Assembly (NCBI GenBank): GCA_965199235.1
Contig: CBDAQU010000002.1
Span: 372,001 to 436,000, forward strand
Direction: 5' to 3'
DNA from: BOG-908 sp965199235
Lineage (GTDB): Bacteria; Pseudomonadota; Alphaproteobacteria; Acetobacterales; Acetobacteraceae
DNA length: 64,000 nt
Position numbers and translations under genes: made by a program. A model generated the notes under the pieces. The model saw only the letters and a program-made list of their open reading frames with translations, was not told the origin of the DNA and did not search any database. Position 1 is the stretch's first letter; the number at the start of each line of letters is the position of its first letter. Of the stretch, positions 16,670 through 25,807 are shown in pieces.

Positions 16670-19600
16670 TGAGCTTGCAGACGACTCTGGCCGCCTTGTC
16701 GGACGAGGCCTTGGACCCTTTGTTTTGGCAGCCTGCGCGCCTCGGCGTGGAGAGCGCCTGGTACGGCCACGTGCCGTTCGCGCATTGGATCGTTGGCGTG
16801 CATCGTCCCTCCAGCATCGTCGAGCTCGGGGCGCATAACGGCGTTTCCTACTCGGCCTTCTGCGAGGCGGTGCTGCGATACCGGATTGCCGCGCGCGCGC
16901 TGGCCGTCGATACGTGGCAGGGCGACGAGCATGCCGGCTTCTACGCCGATGACGTCTATGGCGATCTCAAAGCGTTTCACGACGGCCGATACGCCGCGTT
17001 CTCGACCTTGCTGCGCGCCACCTTCGACGACGCGCTGCAATTCGTGCCAGACCGCAGCGTCGATCTTCTGCACATAGACGGCCGCCATCGCTACGAAGAC
17101 GTCATGCATGATTTCGCCACCTGGCGCGGCAAACTCTCCGCACGCGGCGTCGTGCTATTCCACGACACCAACGTGCATGACGACGATTTCGGCGTGTGGC
17201 GCCTGTGGACCGAGTTGCAAGCGCAGCATCCCAACTTCGAGTTCCTGCACGGTCACGGCCTGGGCGTGCTGGCCGTCGGCGAGGCTGTGGACGGGCCTGG
17301 CGCCGAACTGTGCTCGCTGCGCGACGGCACGGCCACGAACACGGTGCGTGAACGGTTCGCGACGCTGGGCGACCGTTGGATCGCCGCGCGCGACCTGCAC
17401 CAGCAGGTCCGCGCAACGCATCACGTGGAACGAGAACGCGACAGGGTTCTGCACGATCTGGCCGAAACCAGGAAATGGGCCGAGATCGCGCAGCACGAGG
17501 TCGACCGGCTGTTCCCGCAGTACCAGAAGCTGACCGAGCAGCACCGGGCCACGCGCGCCAATCTTGCCCAGGCACGCTTCGACGTGGCTGCCAGGGACTG
17601 GCGTGTTGCCGAACTGGACTCCGAGGTGAGCGCGCAGAAAGCGGCCCTGGACACGGCGCGGCAGGAAACCGAGCGGACCGCCGCAGAACTGGCGCTGAAC
17701 CGGTCGCAGCTTGCCCAGGCGAACCGACACGTCGCTGCGCGAACGGCCGAAATCGCGGCAATGGCCGATGAAGCGGCGGTCCGGCAGAAGGAACTGGCGG
17801 CCTGCCGCGGCGAGACCGTGGCGCTCCGGCGGCAGCTCGTTTCGGTGCAGCATCATGCGGCAGGGTTGGCCAAACGGATGGCGAGCGCCGAGCAGAAACT
17901 GGACTCCTCGGCACGTCATCAGGCGGCTTTGGAACATGAGCGTGCGGTGCTGTTCGCCTCCACGAGCTGGAGGATCACCGCGCCGGTGCGCAGCCTGGCC
18001 TATCGCGTTCGTGGCCGGCCGCCCGCTGCGCAGGCGCCCCTGCTGGCGCTCTCGGCACCAGACGCCGAACCGGCGATGCCGACACCTGACCACGATGTCG
18101 AGCACGACCTGGCGCAGGAAGCCGAGCCGCAGCCTGCACCGCCTGCCGACCCTGTCGACGCCGAGCATGACCATGTCAGCAAGGCACAAGAAGAGGACGT
18201 GCCTGGCTCGGCGCCAGACCGCGCACCGGCGCCTCAGGATCCGGCGCCTGCAGCAGGGCACAACGCGCAGCCCGCAGGCGCGGACCGGCCGCGTGCGCTG
18301 TTCATCAGCGGCGAGAGCCACACGCCCGGCCACGTCTATCGCGTGGAACGCTACGTCGAGGCGGCGCGCCGCGCAGGCTTCCACGCGGACTGGACACCGC
18401 CGGAACCGGTGGGCCCGGCCGAGCTCGCAGGCGTGCAGCTGGTCGTGCTGTGGCGCGTGCCGTTCAGCCCGCACATCCAGGGCATCATCACCGTCACTCA
18501 CGAACAGGGCGGCATCGCCGTGTTCGACGTGGACGACCTGATGTTGCGGCCGGAGATGGCCACCGTGGAGATCATCGACGGCATACGGTCACAGAGATTC
18601 TCCGAATACGAGACGCAGGCTTTCTTCACCAGGATCGCCAAGACGCTGCAGGCCTGCGACCTGGTCACCTGCCCCACCGAGGAGCTTGCGCACCAGGCAC
18701 GCAGGATGGGCCGCCCGGCCGCCGTGCTGCCGAACGGGTTCGACGAGGCAAGCCACATGGCGGCGCGCGCAGCGCGGCGTGACTGGCTGGCCGATCCGGA
18801 CGACCTGCTGCGCATCGGCTACGCCGGCGGCTCGCGCACGCACCAGCGCGATTTCGCAGTGGCTGCACCCGCAATCGCCCGCGTGCTGCGCGAACTGCCC
18901 CAGGCGAGGCTGACCCTGTTCCGCGATCCGTCCAGCGGCGAGGGCCTGGTGCTGACCGATGAGTTCGACGAGTTCACCGAGCTGGCCGACAGGATCGAGT
19001 GGCGCGACATGGTGCCGCTCGCCGGTCTGCCGCAGGAGCTCGCGCGCTTCTCGGTCAACATCGCGCCCTTGCAGGCCGACAACCTGTTTTGCGAGGCGAA
19101 GAGCGAGCTGAAATTCTTCGAAGCCGCGCTGGCGGGCGTGCCGACGATCGCGTCCCCTTCCGGCCCGTTCTCACGCGCGATCATCGACGGGCAGACGGGC
19201 TACCTCGCGCGGTCGGAGCAGGAATGGTATGCGGCCCTGCGCCGGCTGCTGGACGATCCTGCGCACCGCGCCCGCATCGGCCAGGCGGGCTACCATGCCA
19301 GCCTGGCGCAGTTCGGACCGCAAGCGCGCGAACAGGCGTTTTCACTGACCCTGGCGCAGATGCGGGGCGGAGAGGACGGTGCGGCGGCTTTCGAGCGCGC
19401 GCAGCATCACGCGTCGCTGCCAAGGCTGAGGCCGCCCTTCGTGCCGGACAGCAAGGTCGTCTTTGCCACCGACCGGTCGAGCGCCGCCGACATCACCGTC
19501 GTGATTCCAGTGTTCAACTACGCCGACTACGTGATCGAGGCGTTGGCGTCGGTGGCAGGGCAGACAGTGCAGGACATCGATCTGGTGGTGGTGGACGATC

Positions 19601-20187
19601 ATTCCCCGGACGATTCGTCGACCATGGTGGAGAGATGGGCGCAGTCAAACGCATCGCGCTTCGGCCGCGTGACGCTGCTTCGCCATCATGCCAATCAGGG
19701 CCTGGGCTTTGCGCGCAACAGCGGGTTCGCCGCCGCACAAACGCCGTTCGTGCTGCCGCTCGACGCCGACAACAGGCTGCGCCCTGCGGCGTGCGAAAAG
19801 CTGCTCGGACACCTGCGGGACGCCAAGGCCGCGTTCGCCTACCCGGCCATCCAGCAATTCGGCGACCGGTCCGAAGTGTTCGGGCAGCAGCCCTATTCGG
19901 TTCTGCGCCTGCAGGTCGGCAACTACATCGATGCGATGGCGCTGGTGCGCAAATCTGCCTGGGCTACGGCCGGCGGGTACGACCACGTGCAGCACGGCTG
20001 GGAAGATTTCGACTTCTGGTGCCGCCTGGTCGAACGCGGGATGTTCGGGTGTTCCGTGCCGGACGTGCTGGCGGACTACCGCGTGCACGGCAAATCCATG
20101 CTGCATACCTCGACCGAGATCCACGACAACCGTGCGGCGCTGGTTCGCGACCTCAAGGCCAGGCATCCCTGGCTGGACCTGGACTGA
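16669..20187 (+). CDS. Methyltransferase / coiled-coil / GT4 / GT2 fusion protein
   Basis: 1172 residues in one frame. Residues 1-220: class I SAM methyltransferase of the Methyltransf_24 type (IVELGAHNGVSYSAF; LHIDGRHRYEDV; VLFHDTNVH). About 250-430: long coiled coil ending in the FASTSWRITAPVRSL box. About 440-540: acidic Pro/Ala linker. About 542-890: GT4-like glycosyltransferase (CEAKSELKFFEAALAGVPTI). About 940-1172: family 2 glycosyltransferase (DITVVIPVFNY, LDADN metal motif, GWEDFDFWCRL). It begins on the last base of the preceding gene's stop. The architecture suggests a scaffolded enzyme that adds several sugars and caps by methylation; this is inference. Confidence 0.8.
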   Translation: MSLQTTLAALSDEALDPLFWQPARLGVESAWYGHVPFAHWIVGVHRPSSIVELGAHNGVSYSAFCEAVLRYRIAARALAVDTWQGDEHAGFYADDVYGDLKAFHDGRYAAFSTLLRATFDDALQFVPDRSVDLLHIDGRHRYEDVMHDFATWRGKLSARGVVLFHDTNVHDDDFGVWRLWTELQAQHPNFEFLHGHGLGVLAVGEAVDGPGAELCSLRDGTATNTVRERFATLGDRWIAARDLHQQVRATHHVERERDRVLHDLAETRKWAEIAQHEVDRLFPQYQKLTEQHRATRANLAQARFDVAARDWRVAELDSEVSAQKAALDTARQETERTAAELALNRSQLAQANRHVAARTAEIAAMADEAAVRQKELAACRGETVALRRQLVSVQHHAAGLAKRMASAEQKLDSSARHQAALEHERAVLFASTSWRITAPVRSLAYRVRGRPPAAQAPLLALSAPDAEPAMPTPDHDVEHDLAQEAEPQPAPPADPVDAEHDHVSKAQEEDVPGSAPDRAPAPQDPAPAAGHNAQPAGADRPRALFISGESHTPGHVYRVERYVEAARRAGFHADWTPPEPVGPAELAGVQLVVLWRVPFSPHIQGIITVTHEQGGIAVFDVDDLMLRPEMATVEIIDGIRSQRFSEYETQAFFTRIAKTLQACDLVTCPTEELAHQARRMGRPAAVLPNGFDEASHMAARAARRDWLADPDDLLRIGYAGGSRTHQRDFAVAAPAIARVLRELPQARLTLFRDPSSGEGLVLTDEFDEFTELADRIEWRDMVPLAGLPQELARFSVNIAPLQADNLFCEAKSELKFFEAALAGVPTIASPSGPFSRAIIDGQTGYLARSEQEWYAALRRLLDDPAHRARIGQAGYHASLAQFGPQAREQAFSLTLAQMRGGEDGAAAFERAQHHASLPRLRPPFVPDSKVVFATDRSSAADITVVIPVFNYADYVIEALASVAGQTVQDIDLVVVDDHSPDDSSTMVERWAQSNASRFGRVTLLRHHANQGLGFARNSGFAAAQTPFVLPLDADNRLRPAACEKLLGHLRDAKAAFAYPAIQQFGDRSEVFGQQPYSVLRLQVGNYIDAMALVRKSAWATAGGYDHVQHGWEDFDFWCRLVERGMFGCSVPDVLADYRVHGKSMLHTSTEIHDNRAALVRDLKARHPWLDLD

Positions 20188-20200
20188 GGACCGCTCCGTC

Positions 20201-20236
20201 AGGCGGGTAGGCGGGCAGGCGGGCAGGCGGGCAGGC
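20201..20236. repeat. Short tandem repeat, 8-bp unit
   Basis: Four and a half head-to-tail copies of aggcgggc (first copy ends in t). It lies in the 159-base gap after the large glycosyltransferase gene and before the end of queC. Likely slippage-prone; no function visible. Confidence 0.85.
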
Positions 20237-20346
20237 TCTCCACACGATCCCGATCAGTCTCACGGGCTTTTTGTCGAACGACACGAACGCCTCGGCGCCG
20301 AGCATACCGCCCTCATCGCTGTCTCCTCGCGCGATGCGTGAGGCAA

Positions 20347-21063
20347 TCATGCCTTACATGCAGAGCCGATGGTCGTGCGGTTCTCTGCGCGCCCGTGCCA
20401 TGCCCGAAACCCGTCCGCCCGCAACGCGCAGGCAGGGCAGTCGGCGCAGCCAAAGCCCCACTCGTGCCGATGCTGCCGGTCGCCGCGGTAGCAGGTGTGC
20501 GTCTGCTCCACCACCAGCGCGACGATGTCCAGCTGGTCCGCCAGCGCCCAGGTCGCCGCCTTGTCCAGCCACATCAGCGGCGTCTCCAGCACCAGGCGGC
20601 TCTGCAGCCCCAGGTTCAGCGCCACCTGCATCGCCTTGACGGTGTCGTCGCGGCAGTCGGGGTAGCCGGAGAAATCGGTCTCGCACATGCCGCCGACGAT
20701 CCGGGCCAGGCCGCGACGATAGGCAAGCGCGCCGGCATAGACGAGGAAGAGCAGGTTGCGCCCCGGCACGAAGGTGCTGGGCAAGCCTTCCTGCCCCATC
20801 TCGATTGCGATCTCGGCGGTCATCGCGGTCTGGCCCAGCGCCGCCATGCCGGTCCGCAGGTCGATCAGGTGGTCCTGGCCCAACCGGCCGGGGTGGCGGT
20901 CTTGCAGGGCGGCGCGGACCGGCGCGCGGCAGGCCAGCTCCACGGCATGGCGCTGCCCGTAATCGAACCCGAGCGTTTCCACGCGGTCGTAACGGTCCAG
21001 CGCCCAGGCCAGGCAGGTGGTCGAATCCTGGCCGCCAGAGAACAGCACCAACGCGGTATCCAT
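20347..21063 (-). CDS. queC: 7-cyano-7-deazaguanine (preQ0) synthase
   Basis: ATP-dependent conversion of 7-carboxy-7-deazaguanine to preQ0 for queuosine tRNA modification. 238 residues. PP-loop ATPase motif LFSGGQDSTTCLAWAL at the N terminus, GRNLLFL and the C-terminal zinc cysteines in WGFGCADCPACALR. ATG 21063 gives the typical MDTALVLFSGGQ start; the longer upstream reading would run into the moeB promoter region. Divergent from moeB with about 118 bases between. Confidence 0.95.
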   Translation of the reverse strand: MDTALVLFSGGQDSTTCLAWALDRYDRVETLGFDYGQRHAVELACRAPVRAALQDRHPGRLGQDHLIDLRTGMAALGQTAMTAEIAIEMGQEGLPSTFVPGRNLLFLVYAGALAYRRGLARIVGGMCETDFSGYPDCRDDTVKAMQVALNLGLQSRLVLETPLMWLDKAATWALADQLDIVALVVEQTHTCYRGDRQHRHEWGFGCADCPACALRADGFRAWHGRAENRTTIGSACKA

Positions 21064-21181
21064 GATGACCCGAAGCCTAACCTGGGGTTGAACACACGCA
21101 CGATGCTCAGAGCTCTTTGTTTTGGCGAGCATGTTTATCGTGGTTGAAGATCAACCTGAAGCGATCATGCTCTGGAACCTT

Positions 21182-21970
21182 ATGGACCTCGATTTCTCCG
21201 AAGACGAGATCGCCCGCTACTCCCGCCATATCCTTCTCGATGAGGTGGGCGGCGTCGGCCAGGCTCGCCTGCGCGCGGCCAGGGTGCTGATCGTGGGCGC
21301 TGGCGGGTTGGGCTCCCCGCTCGCCTTGTACCTCGCCGCCGCCGGCATCGGCACGATCGGCATCGCCGACGACGACGTCGTGGAGCTGTCCAACCTGCAG
21401 CGCCAGGTGGCCCATACGACAGCGGGCCTGGGAACCGGCAAGGCGGCATCGGCCGCGCTGGCGGCAGCGCAGATCAACCCGCTGGTGCGCGTGGTGCCGC
21501 ACGCGATGCGGGCGACCGAGACGAGCGTCGCCGAACTGATCGAGCCCTACGACGTGATATGCGACGGCACCGACAACGCAGAAGCCCGCTTCCTGCTGGC
21601 CGACGCCGCGTGGCTGGCCGGCAAGACCCTGGTCTCGGCCGCGGTGCTTGCCTTCGAAGGCCAGCTCGCGACCTTCCGCCAGGGCGCGGCCGGCCACGGA
21701 TCGAGGCTGCCCTGCTATCGCTGCCTCCACCCGGCTCCCGCGCCGCCCGGCCAGGCGCCGAGCTGCGCGGAAGCGGGCGTGCTCGGTCCTGTCGCCGGGG
21801 TGTTGGGAACGCTGGCCGCGGTCGAAGTACTCAAGGAGGTGCTGGGCATCGGCGAAAGCCTGGCAGGCCGGCTGCTGATCTGGGACGCGCTGTCGATGCG
21901 GTTCCGCGTCATCCGGCTGACGGCGGACCCGTCCTGCGCGGTCTGCGGAACGATCCCTGCAAGGGGTTGA
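21182..21970 (+). CDS. moeB: E1-like adenylyltransferase MoeB/ThiF family
   Basis: Activates the C-terminal glycine of a ubiquitin-like sulfur carrier (MoaD or ThiS) by adenylation. 262 residues from the ATG giving MDLDFSEDEIARYSRHI, a family-typical start; ATG 21167 is an alternative. The Rossmann ATP site is VLIVGAGGLGSPLALYL, with the Asp-containing IADDDVVELSNLQRQ loop, DGTDNAEARF, zinc cysteines in CYRCLH and CAVCG, and the conserved CAEAGVLGP. There is no rhodanese domain. MoeB and ThiF cannot be separated with certainty. Confidence 0.85.
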   Translation: MDLDFSEDEIARYSRHILLDEVGGVGQARLRAARVLIVGAGGLGSPLALYLAAAGIGTIGIADDDVVELSNLQRQVAHTTAGLGTGKAASAALAAAQINPLVRVVPHAMRATETSVAELIEPYDVICDGTDNAEARFLLADAAWLAGKTLVSAAVLAFEGQLATFRQGAAGHGSRLPCYRCLHPAPAPPGQAPSCAEAGVLGPVAGVLGTLAAVEVLKEVLGIGESLAGRLLIWDALSMRFRVIRLTADPSCAVCGTIPARG

Positions 21971-22017
21971 CGATAGTGTGGTTTGCCCGGACGTCGGCTA
22001 GCTGAGAGTAAGGACGG

Positions 22018-22440
22018 ATGATGGAGCAGGTTCCTGGCACAGCAGTGGCGCAGGCGGTGGCGTCAGCAGAGGGATTGGCGATCCTGCTGATGTCGGGCAC
22101 GCATGAACGGGCGCATTTCGCGTTCATGATGGCGGCTGCAGCAGCCTCGCTGGGGCGCCCGGTGGTGATGTTCGCCACCAACCATGGCTGCCGTGCGCTG
22201 CGCGACGACTGGTCGGAGATCGACGACGTGGGACGTGACGCGGTGATCCGGCGTCGCGGCGTGGCGGGCCTGGGCGAACTGCGCAACTCGGCGCGCGAAC
22301 TCGGCGTGCGGTTGATCGTCTGCGAGGCGGGGATGCAGACCCAAGGGATCGAGACGTCCTCTCTGATGCAGGGGGCGGAGGTCGCAGGCATCGCAACCTT
22401 CCTGGAAGCGGCGGGCCGGGGACAGATGATCAGCCTGTGA
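22018..22440 (+). CDS. DsrE/DsrF-like family protein
   Basis: 140 residues. The GTHERAHFAFMMAAAAASLG start, VVMFATNHGC and the later LGVRLIVCEAGM fit the DsrE-like fold (PF13686-type) found in sulfur-relay and peroxiredoxin-associated proteins. Two cysteines (about 60 and 102) could be functional. ATG 22018 or 22021, with AAGGA about 8 bases upstream. The stop overlaps the next gene's GTG by four bases (GTGA). A sulfur link with upstream moeB is possible but not shown. Confidence 0.65.
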   Translation: MMEQVPGTAVAQAVASAEGLAILLMSGTHERAHFAFMMAAAAASLGRPVVMFATNHGCRALRDDWSEIDDVGRDAVIRRRGVAGLGELRNSARELGVRLIVCEAGMQTQGIETSSLMQGAEVAGIATFLEAAGRGQMISL

Positions 22441-23150
22441 GCCGTCTTTGGCTGACGGCGGCCTTGAGTGTCCTGACGGCCTGCCTTCCCGCTTGGGCGC
22501 AAACGCCACAGACGCCCGCCCACACGGTCAAGCACAAGCACGTCCCGGTCCTCGCACCGCCGCATCATGCCGGCCCGGCACGTCATCCCGTCAGACACGC
22601 AAGCGGCAAGCAGGTTGCCGTGCACCATGCGGCGCCGGCGCAGGCGGCTGTCCCGGCCCCGGCCGAGGTCAAGCCGGCGCCGAAGCCGGAGCCACCTGCC
22701 GCGCCGGTCAATCTGGGCACCAACACGGGGCTGCCCTTGCCACGCTACGCGTCGCTGAAGAGCGACGACGTGAACATGCGTGTCGGGCCCGCCGAGCGGT
22801 ACCCGGTGATCTGGACCTACAAGCGCCGCGAGTTGCCGGTGAAGATAGAGCGCGAGTTCGACATCTGGCGGCTGGTGGAGGACATGGACGGCATCAAGGG
22901 CTGGGTGCACCAGGCGACGCTGACCGGGCGGCGCACTTTTGTCATCACCGGCACCCAAAACCGAACCATGCGCGCCGATGCGAGCGAGACGGCCGATGCG
23001 GTTGCCGTGTTGAAACCGGGCGTGGTGGGGCGGGTGAAGTCGTGCGACGCAGGACGCGCGTGGTGCCAGGTGCAGGTGCAGGATTATCGCGGCTGGCTGC
23101 AGCGATCCGACGTATGGGGGGTCGATCCGGACGAGGTGGTCACCCCGTAA
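22437..23150 (+). CDS. Exported SH3-domain protein
   Basis: 237 residues with a signal peptide (LWLTAALSVLTACLPAWAQ). A His/Pro/Ala-rich linker (about 25-95) separates it from two bacterial SH3 modules: SDDVNMRVGPAERYPVIWTY (about 109-165, with GIKGWVHQATL) and NRTMRADASETADAVAVL (about 175-235, with YRGWLQRSDVWG). Such proteins usually bind peptidoglycan or act as envelope scaffolds. GTG start at 22437 overlaps the preceding TGA. Confidence 0.78.
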   Translation: MSRLWLTAALSVLTACLPAWAQTPQTPAHTVKHKHVPVLAPPHHAGPARHPVRHASGKQVAVHHAAPAQAAVPAPAEVKPAPKPEPPAAPVNLGTNTGLPLPRYASLKSDDVNMRVGPAERYPVIWTYKRRELPVKIEREFDIWRLVEDMDGIKGWVHQATLTGRRTFVITGTQNRTMRADASETADAVAVLKPGVVGRVKSCDAGRAWCQVQVQDYRGWLQRSDVWGVDPDEVVTP

Positions 23151-23165
23151 GCAGGCGACCCTCGT

Positions 23166-23723
23166 TCACCGATCAAGCGCCTTTTCCAGCACCACGAAGC
23201 TGAGGTCGTCCCGCTGCGGCACGCCGTAACGGTCGTCGCCATAGGGGAATGGCTCGGTCTGCCCGGTCTCGACGTAGCCGCGCCGCACGTACCACGCGAT
23301 CAGCACGTCCCTGATGTTGATCACGGTCATCCGGATGCGCCGTCCGCCGCGCCCACGCACCCATCGCTCCGCCTCGGCGAGCAGGATCTTGCCCCGCCCG
23401 CCGTTCTGCAGCCCCGGGTCGACCGCCAGGGAGCCGAGATACCAGACGCCGTCGCCGAGCGGTTCCAGCCATACGCAGCCGCGCAGCGACCCCTCCTCCT
23501 CCCATTTGAGGAAGCAGGCGTCCGGTTTGGCGGCGAGATCCTCGCGGAGAAGCGCCTCGGTGGTGCGGCTGCCGGATATGTAGCCGGCTTCCGTGCTCCA
23601 ATCGGCGAGCGTGCCAGAGCCGCGATAGGCGCGGTTGATGAAGGCCACGAGACGCGGGACGTCGTCAGCGGTGACGGTTGCCAAAAGGCCGGTTCCGGCC
23701 GAGGCCCGCATGTCCAGCATCAT
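23166..23723 (-). CDS. GNAT-family N-acetyltransferase
   Basis: 185 residues. GNAT core with LGSLAVDPGLQNGGRGKILL (acetyl-CoA pyrophosphate loop, here NGGRGK), WVRGRGGRRIRMTVIN and YVRRGYVETGQ near the C terminus. The acceptor is unknown. ATG 23723 overlaps the stop of the WD40 gene (ATGA), which supports this start over two nearby in-frame ATGs and places it third in the cobW operon. Confidence 0.8.
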   Translation of the reverse strand: MMLDMRASAGTGLLATVTADDVPRLVAFINRAYRGSGTLADWSTEAGYISGSRTTEALLREDLAAKPDACFLKWEEEGSLRGCVWLEPLGDGVWYLGSLAVDPGLQNGGRGKILLAEAERWVRGRGGRRIRMTVINIRDVLIAWYVRRGYVETGQTEPFPYGDDRYGVPQRDDLSFVVLEKALDR

Positions 23724-24766
23724 GCCGCACGGCTCGACAGGTCGACGATCGCGCCGAAACCCTTTTCGGTGCCGATGGCGAGCCAGCCGCCATTGCCGCC
23801 CCAGGCCAGAGCTGACACCGGACCGTCCGAGGCAGGCTTGACGGGCAGCACGCGCTGGCTCGCGATCTCGACGAGGACGACGCTGCCATCGGCGTAACCG
23901 GCAGCGACGATGTCGTCGCGAGGATGGCAGGCGACGCGGGTGCACAGCACATCCTGCTGCGCGAGCTCCACCGGCGGCTTGCCCATCGGGCCACCGCCGA
24001 AGAACGGCCACAGCACGATCGCATCGGCGCCAGAGCTCGCCAGGTATTTTCCGCTGCGCGTGAAGCTCAGGGATTCCGGCTTGACCGGATAGCCGCTCAT
24101 GCGCATGTCGTGCTCATCTGGCAGGCGCCAGCCATGCAGCGCGTTTTCCTGCATGCAGGTCACCACCGCTTCGGCCGCGGGATGCAGCGCGACGCCGGTG
24201 TGGCTGCCCTTCCACTCCAGGCGGCGCGGCGTGCCGGCGCTGCTGCCGACGAACCAGAGCGACGCGCCGTTATAGTGCGAGACGGCCACCCGCTTGCCCT
24301 TGCCGTCGAACGAGATGCCGGTGACGGTGGATGGATGTTCGAGCGAGCGCAGCTTTTCGCCCGCGGCCGAAAACAGGTGGACGAACTTGCCCGCCGCACA
24401 GGCGATCACGCCTGACTTCCCGTCCGAAAAGCTCGCGGCCTGGTCGACCCATTTGCCGCCGAACGCGGCCATTTGGGTCACCTCGCCCGCGGCACTCACG
24501 CGCGCCAGGCGGCCGTCATCGCCGCCGCTGACAAAACCCTCGCGCAGATCGGCCATGAGGCAGAGGACGGCGCCGTCATGCGCTTCCACGATGGTCCATT
24601 CGCCGAAGCGGTTCGGCAGGTCGACGAAGCGAAGCGTTCCGTCCCCCAACGCGAAGGCCGCTTGCCGCCCGGCACGATCGAACGCTGCCGCCACCACGAA
24701 GGCGCCCAGGTCGCGCGCGGTGCCGCGGGTCTCCAGCAGGAAGGCGGGGACGGCGACCTCGCTCAA
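23720..24766 (-). CDS. WD40-repeat beta-propeller protein
   Basis: 348 residues made of WD40-like blades: AAFDRAGRQAAFALGDGTLRFVDL, VLCLMADLREGFVSGGDDGRL, VTGISFDGKGKRVAVSHYNG, LSFTRSGKYLASSGADAIVLW, VACHPRDDIVAAGYADGSVVL and VSALAWGGNGGWLAIGTEKG (each given in part). No signal peptide, so cytoplasmic. Probably a scaffold or regulator for the neighbouring CobW GTPase. The start is TTG 24766, overlapping the cobW stop by four bases (TTGA); the upstream reading frame is antisense-shadow coding of cobW. Confidence 0.78.
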   Translation of the reverse strand: MSEVAVPAFLLETRGTARDLGAFVVAAAFDRAGRQAAFALGDGTLRFVDLPNRFGEWTIVEAHDGAVLCLMADLREGFVSGGDDGRLARVSAAGEVTQMAAFGGKWVDQAASFSDGKSGVIACAAGKFVHLFSAAGEKLRSLEHPSTVTGISFDGKGKRVAVSHYNGASLWFVGSSAGTPRRLEWKGSHTGVALHPAAEAVVTCMQENALHGWRLPDEHDMRMSGYPVKPESLSFTRSGKYLASSGADAIVLWPFFGGGPMGKPPVELAQQDVLCTRVACHPRDDIVAAGYADGSVVLVEIASQRVLPVKPASDGPVSALAWGGNGGWLAIGTEKGFGAIVDLSSRAA

Positions 24767-25731
24767 GCCGACACCTGGCAAGCTTCGAAGCCGCGGCGCA
24801 GTTGCGGGCGGTTCAGGTCGCGGCCGATGAACACCAAGCGCGAGCGGCGCGGCGAGCTTTCCGGCCAGGGCCCGATGAAATCGCCATCGGCGATCATGTG
24901 CACGGCCTGGAAGGCGAAGCGGCGGTCCTCGTTCGGCATGGCGAGGATGCCTTTCGTGCGCAGCAGGTCCTGGCCCTTCTCCTGCAGCAGCGTGCCCATC
25001 CATTGCTGGAACTTGTGCTGGTCGATCGGCCGCTGCACCTCGAAACTCACGCTGTTGACGCCTTCTGTGTGGCCGTGGTCGTCGACCTCCAGGAAATCGG
25101 GGTCGAGGTCGAGGATGCGCGAGAGGTCGAAGGCGCCGATGTCGAGGATGTCCGTCACCGGCACGTCGCTGCGGGTGGCGCGATGGATGCGGGCGAACCT
25201 GTTGATGCCGCGGATGCGCGCCTCGACGGCGTTGAGCTCCTCGGCGCTGACCAGGTCGAGCTTGTTGAGCACGATCACGTCGGCGAAGGCGATCTGTGCG
25301 GCGGCTTCGGTGCTGTCTTCCAGCCGTGCCGGCAGGTGCTTCGCGTCCACCACCGTGACGATGGCGTCCAGCCGTGCGCGGGCGCGCACGCCTTCGTCCA
25401 CGAAGAACGTCTGTGCCACGGGTGCGGGGTTTGCGAGCCCGGTCGTCTCGATGATGATGCCGTCGAACTTCTTCGCGCGCTTCATCAGGCCGTTGACGAT
25501 GCGGATCAGGTCGCCGCGCACGGTGCAGCAGATGCACCCGTTGTTCATCTCGAAAACTTCCTCGTCGGCGTCTACGACCAGGTCGTTATCGACGCCCAGC
25601 TCGCCGAACTCGTTGATCACGACCGCGTAACGGCGCCCGTGATCCTCGGTCAGGATGCGGTTGAGCAAGGTCGTCTTGCCAGCGCCAAGGTAGCCGGTAA
25701 GCACAGTGACCGGGACAAGTGTGTCAGACAT
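24763..25731 (-). CDS. CobW/COG0523-family GTPase (metallochaperone)
   Basis: 322 residues. G3E GTPase with Walker A GYLGAGKTTLLNRIL, the metal-binding CxCC in NNGCICCTVRGDL, IIIETTGLANPAPV (Walker B) and LNKLDLV as the NKxD base-recognition motif. A histidine/acidic stretch (DDHGHTEGV) precedes the C-terminal CobW_C domain. COG0523 proteins deliver zinc, cobalt or other metals; which metal cannot be told. First gene of the cobW-WD40-GNAT operon; two palindromic elements sit upstream. Confidence 0.9.
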   Translation of the reverse strand: MSDTLVPVTVLTGYLGAGKTTLLNRILTEDHGRRYAVVINEFGELGVDNDLVVDADEEVFEMNNGCICCTVRGDLIRIVNGLMKRAKKFDGIIIETTGLANPAPVAQTFFVDEGVRARARLDAIVTVVDAKHLPARLEDSTEAAAQIAFADVIVLNKLDLVSAEELNAVEARIRGINRFARIHRATRSDVPVTDILDIGAFDLSRILDLDPDFLEVDDHGHTEGVNSVSFEVQRPIDQHKFQQWMGTLLQEKGQDLLRTKGILAMPNEDRRFAFQAVHMIADGDFIGPWPESSPRRSRLVFIGRDLNRPQLRRGFEACQVSA

Positions 25732-25807
25732 GTTATATTCTCAGTGATGGGATCTGGGGCCTCCCGGCCACAGCGGGTCCAGGAGCGTCACGCGACAGCG
25801 TGCTTAG

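Noticed and set aside
20201..20236. CRISPR-like array
   Set aside because: Unit is 8 bases without spacers, so it is a simple tandem repeat.
25732..25745. Zur-type operator before cobW (gttata half-site)
   Set aside because: Only one half is present; no palindrome of the NNNGTTATNNNATAAC kind.
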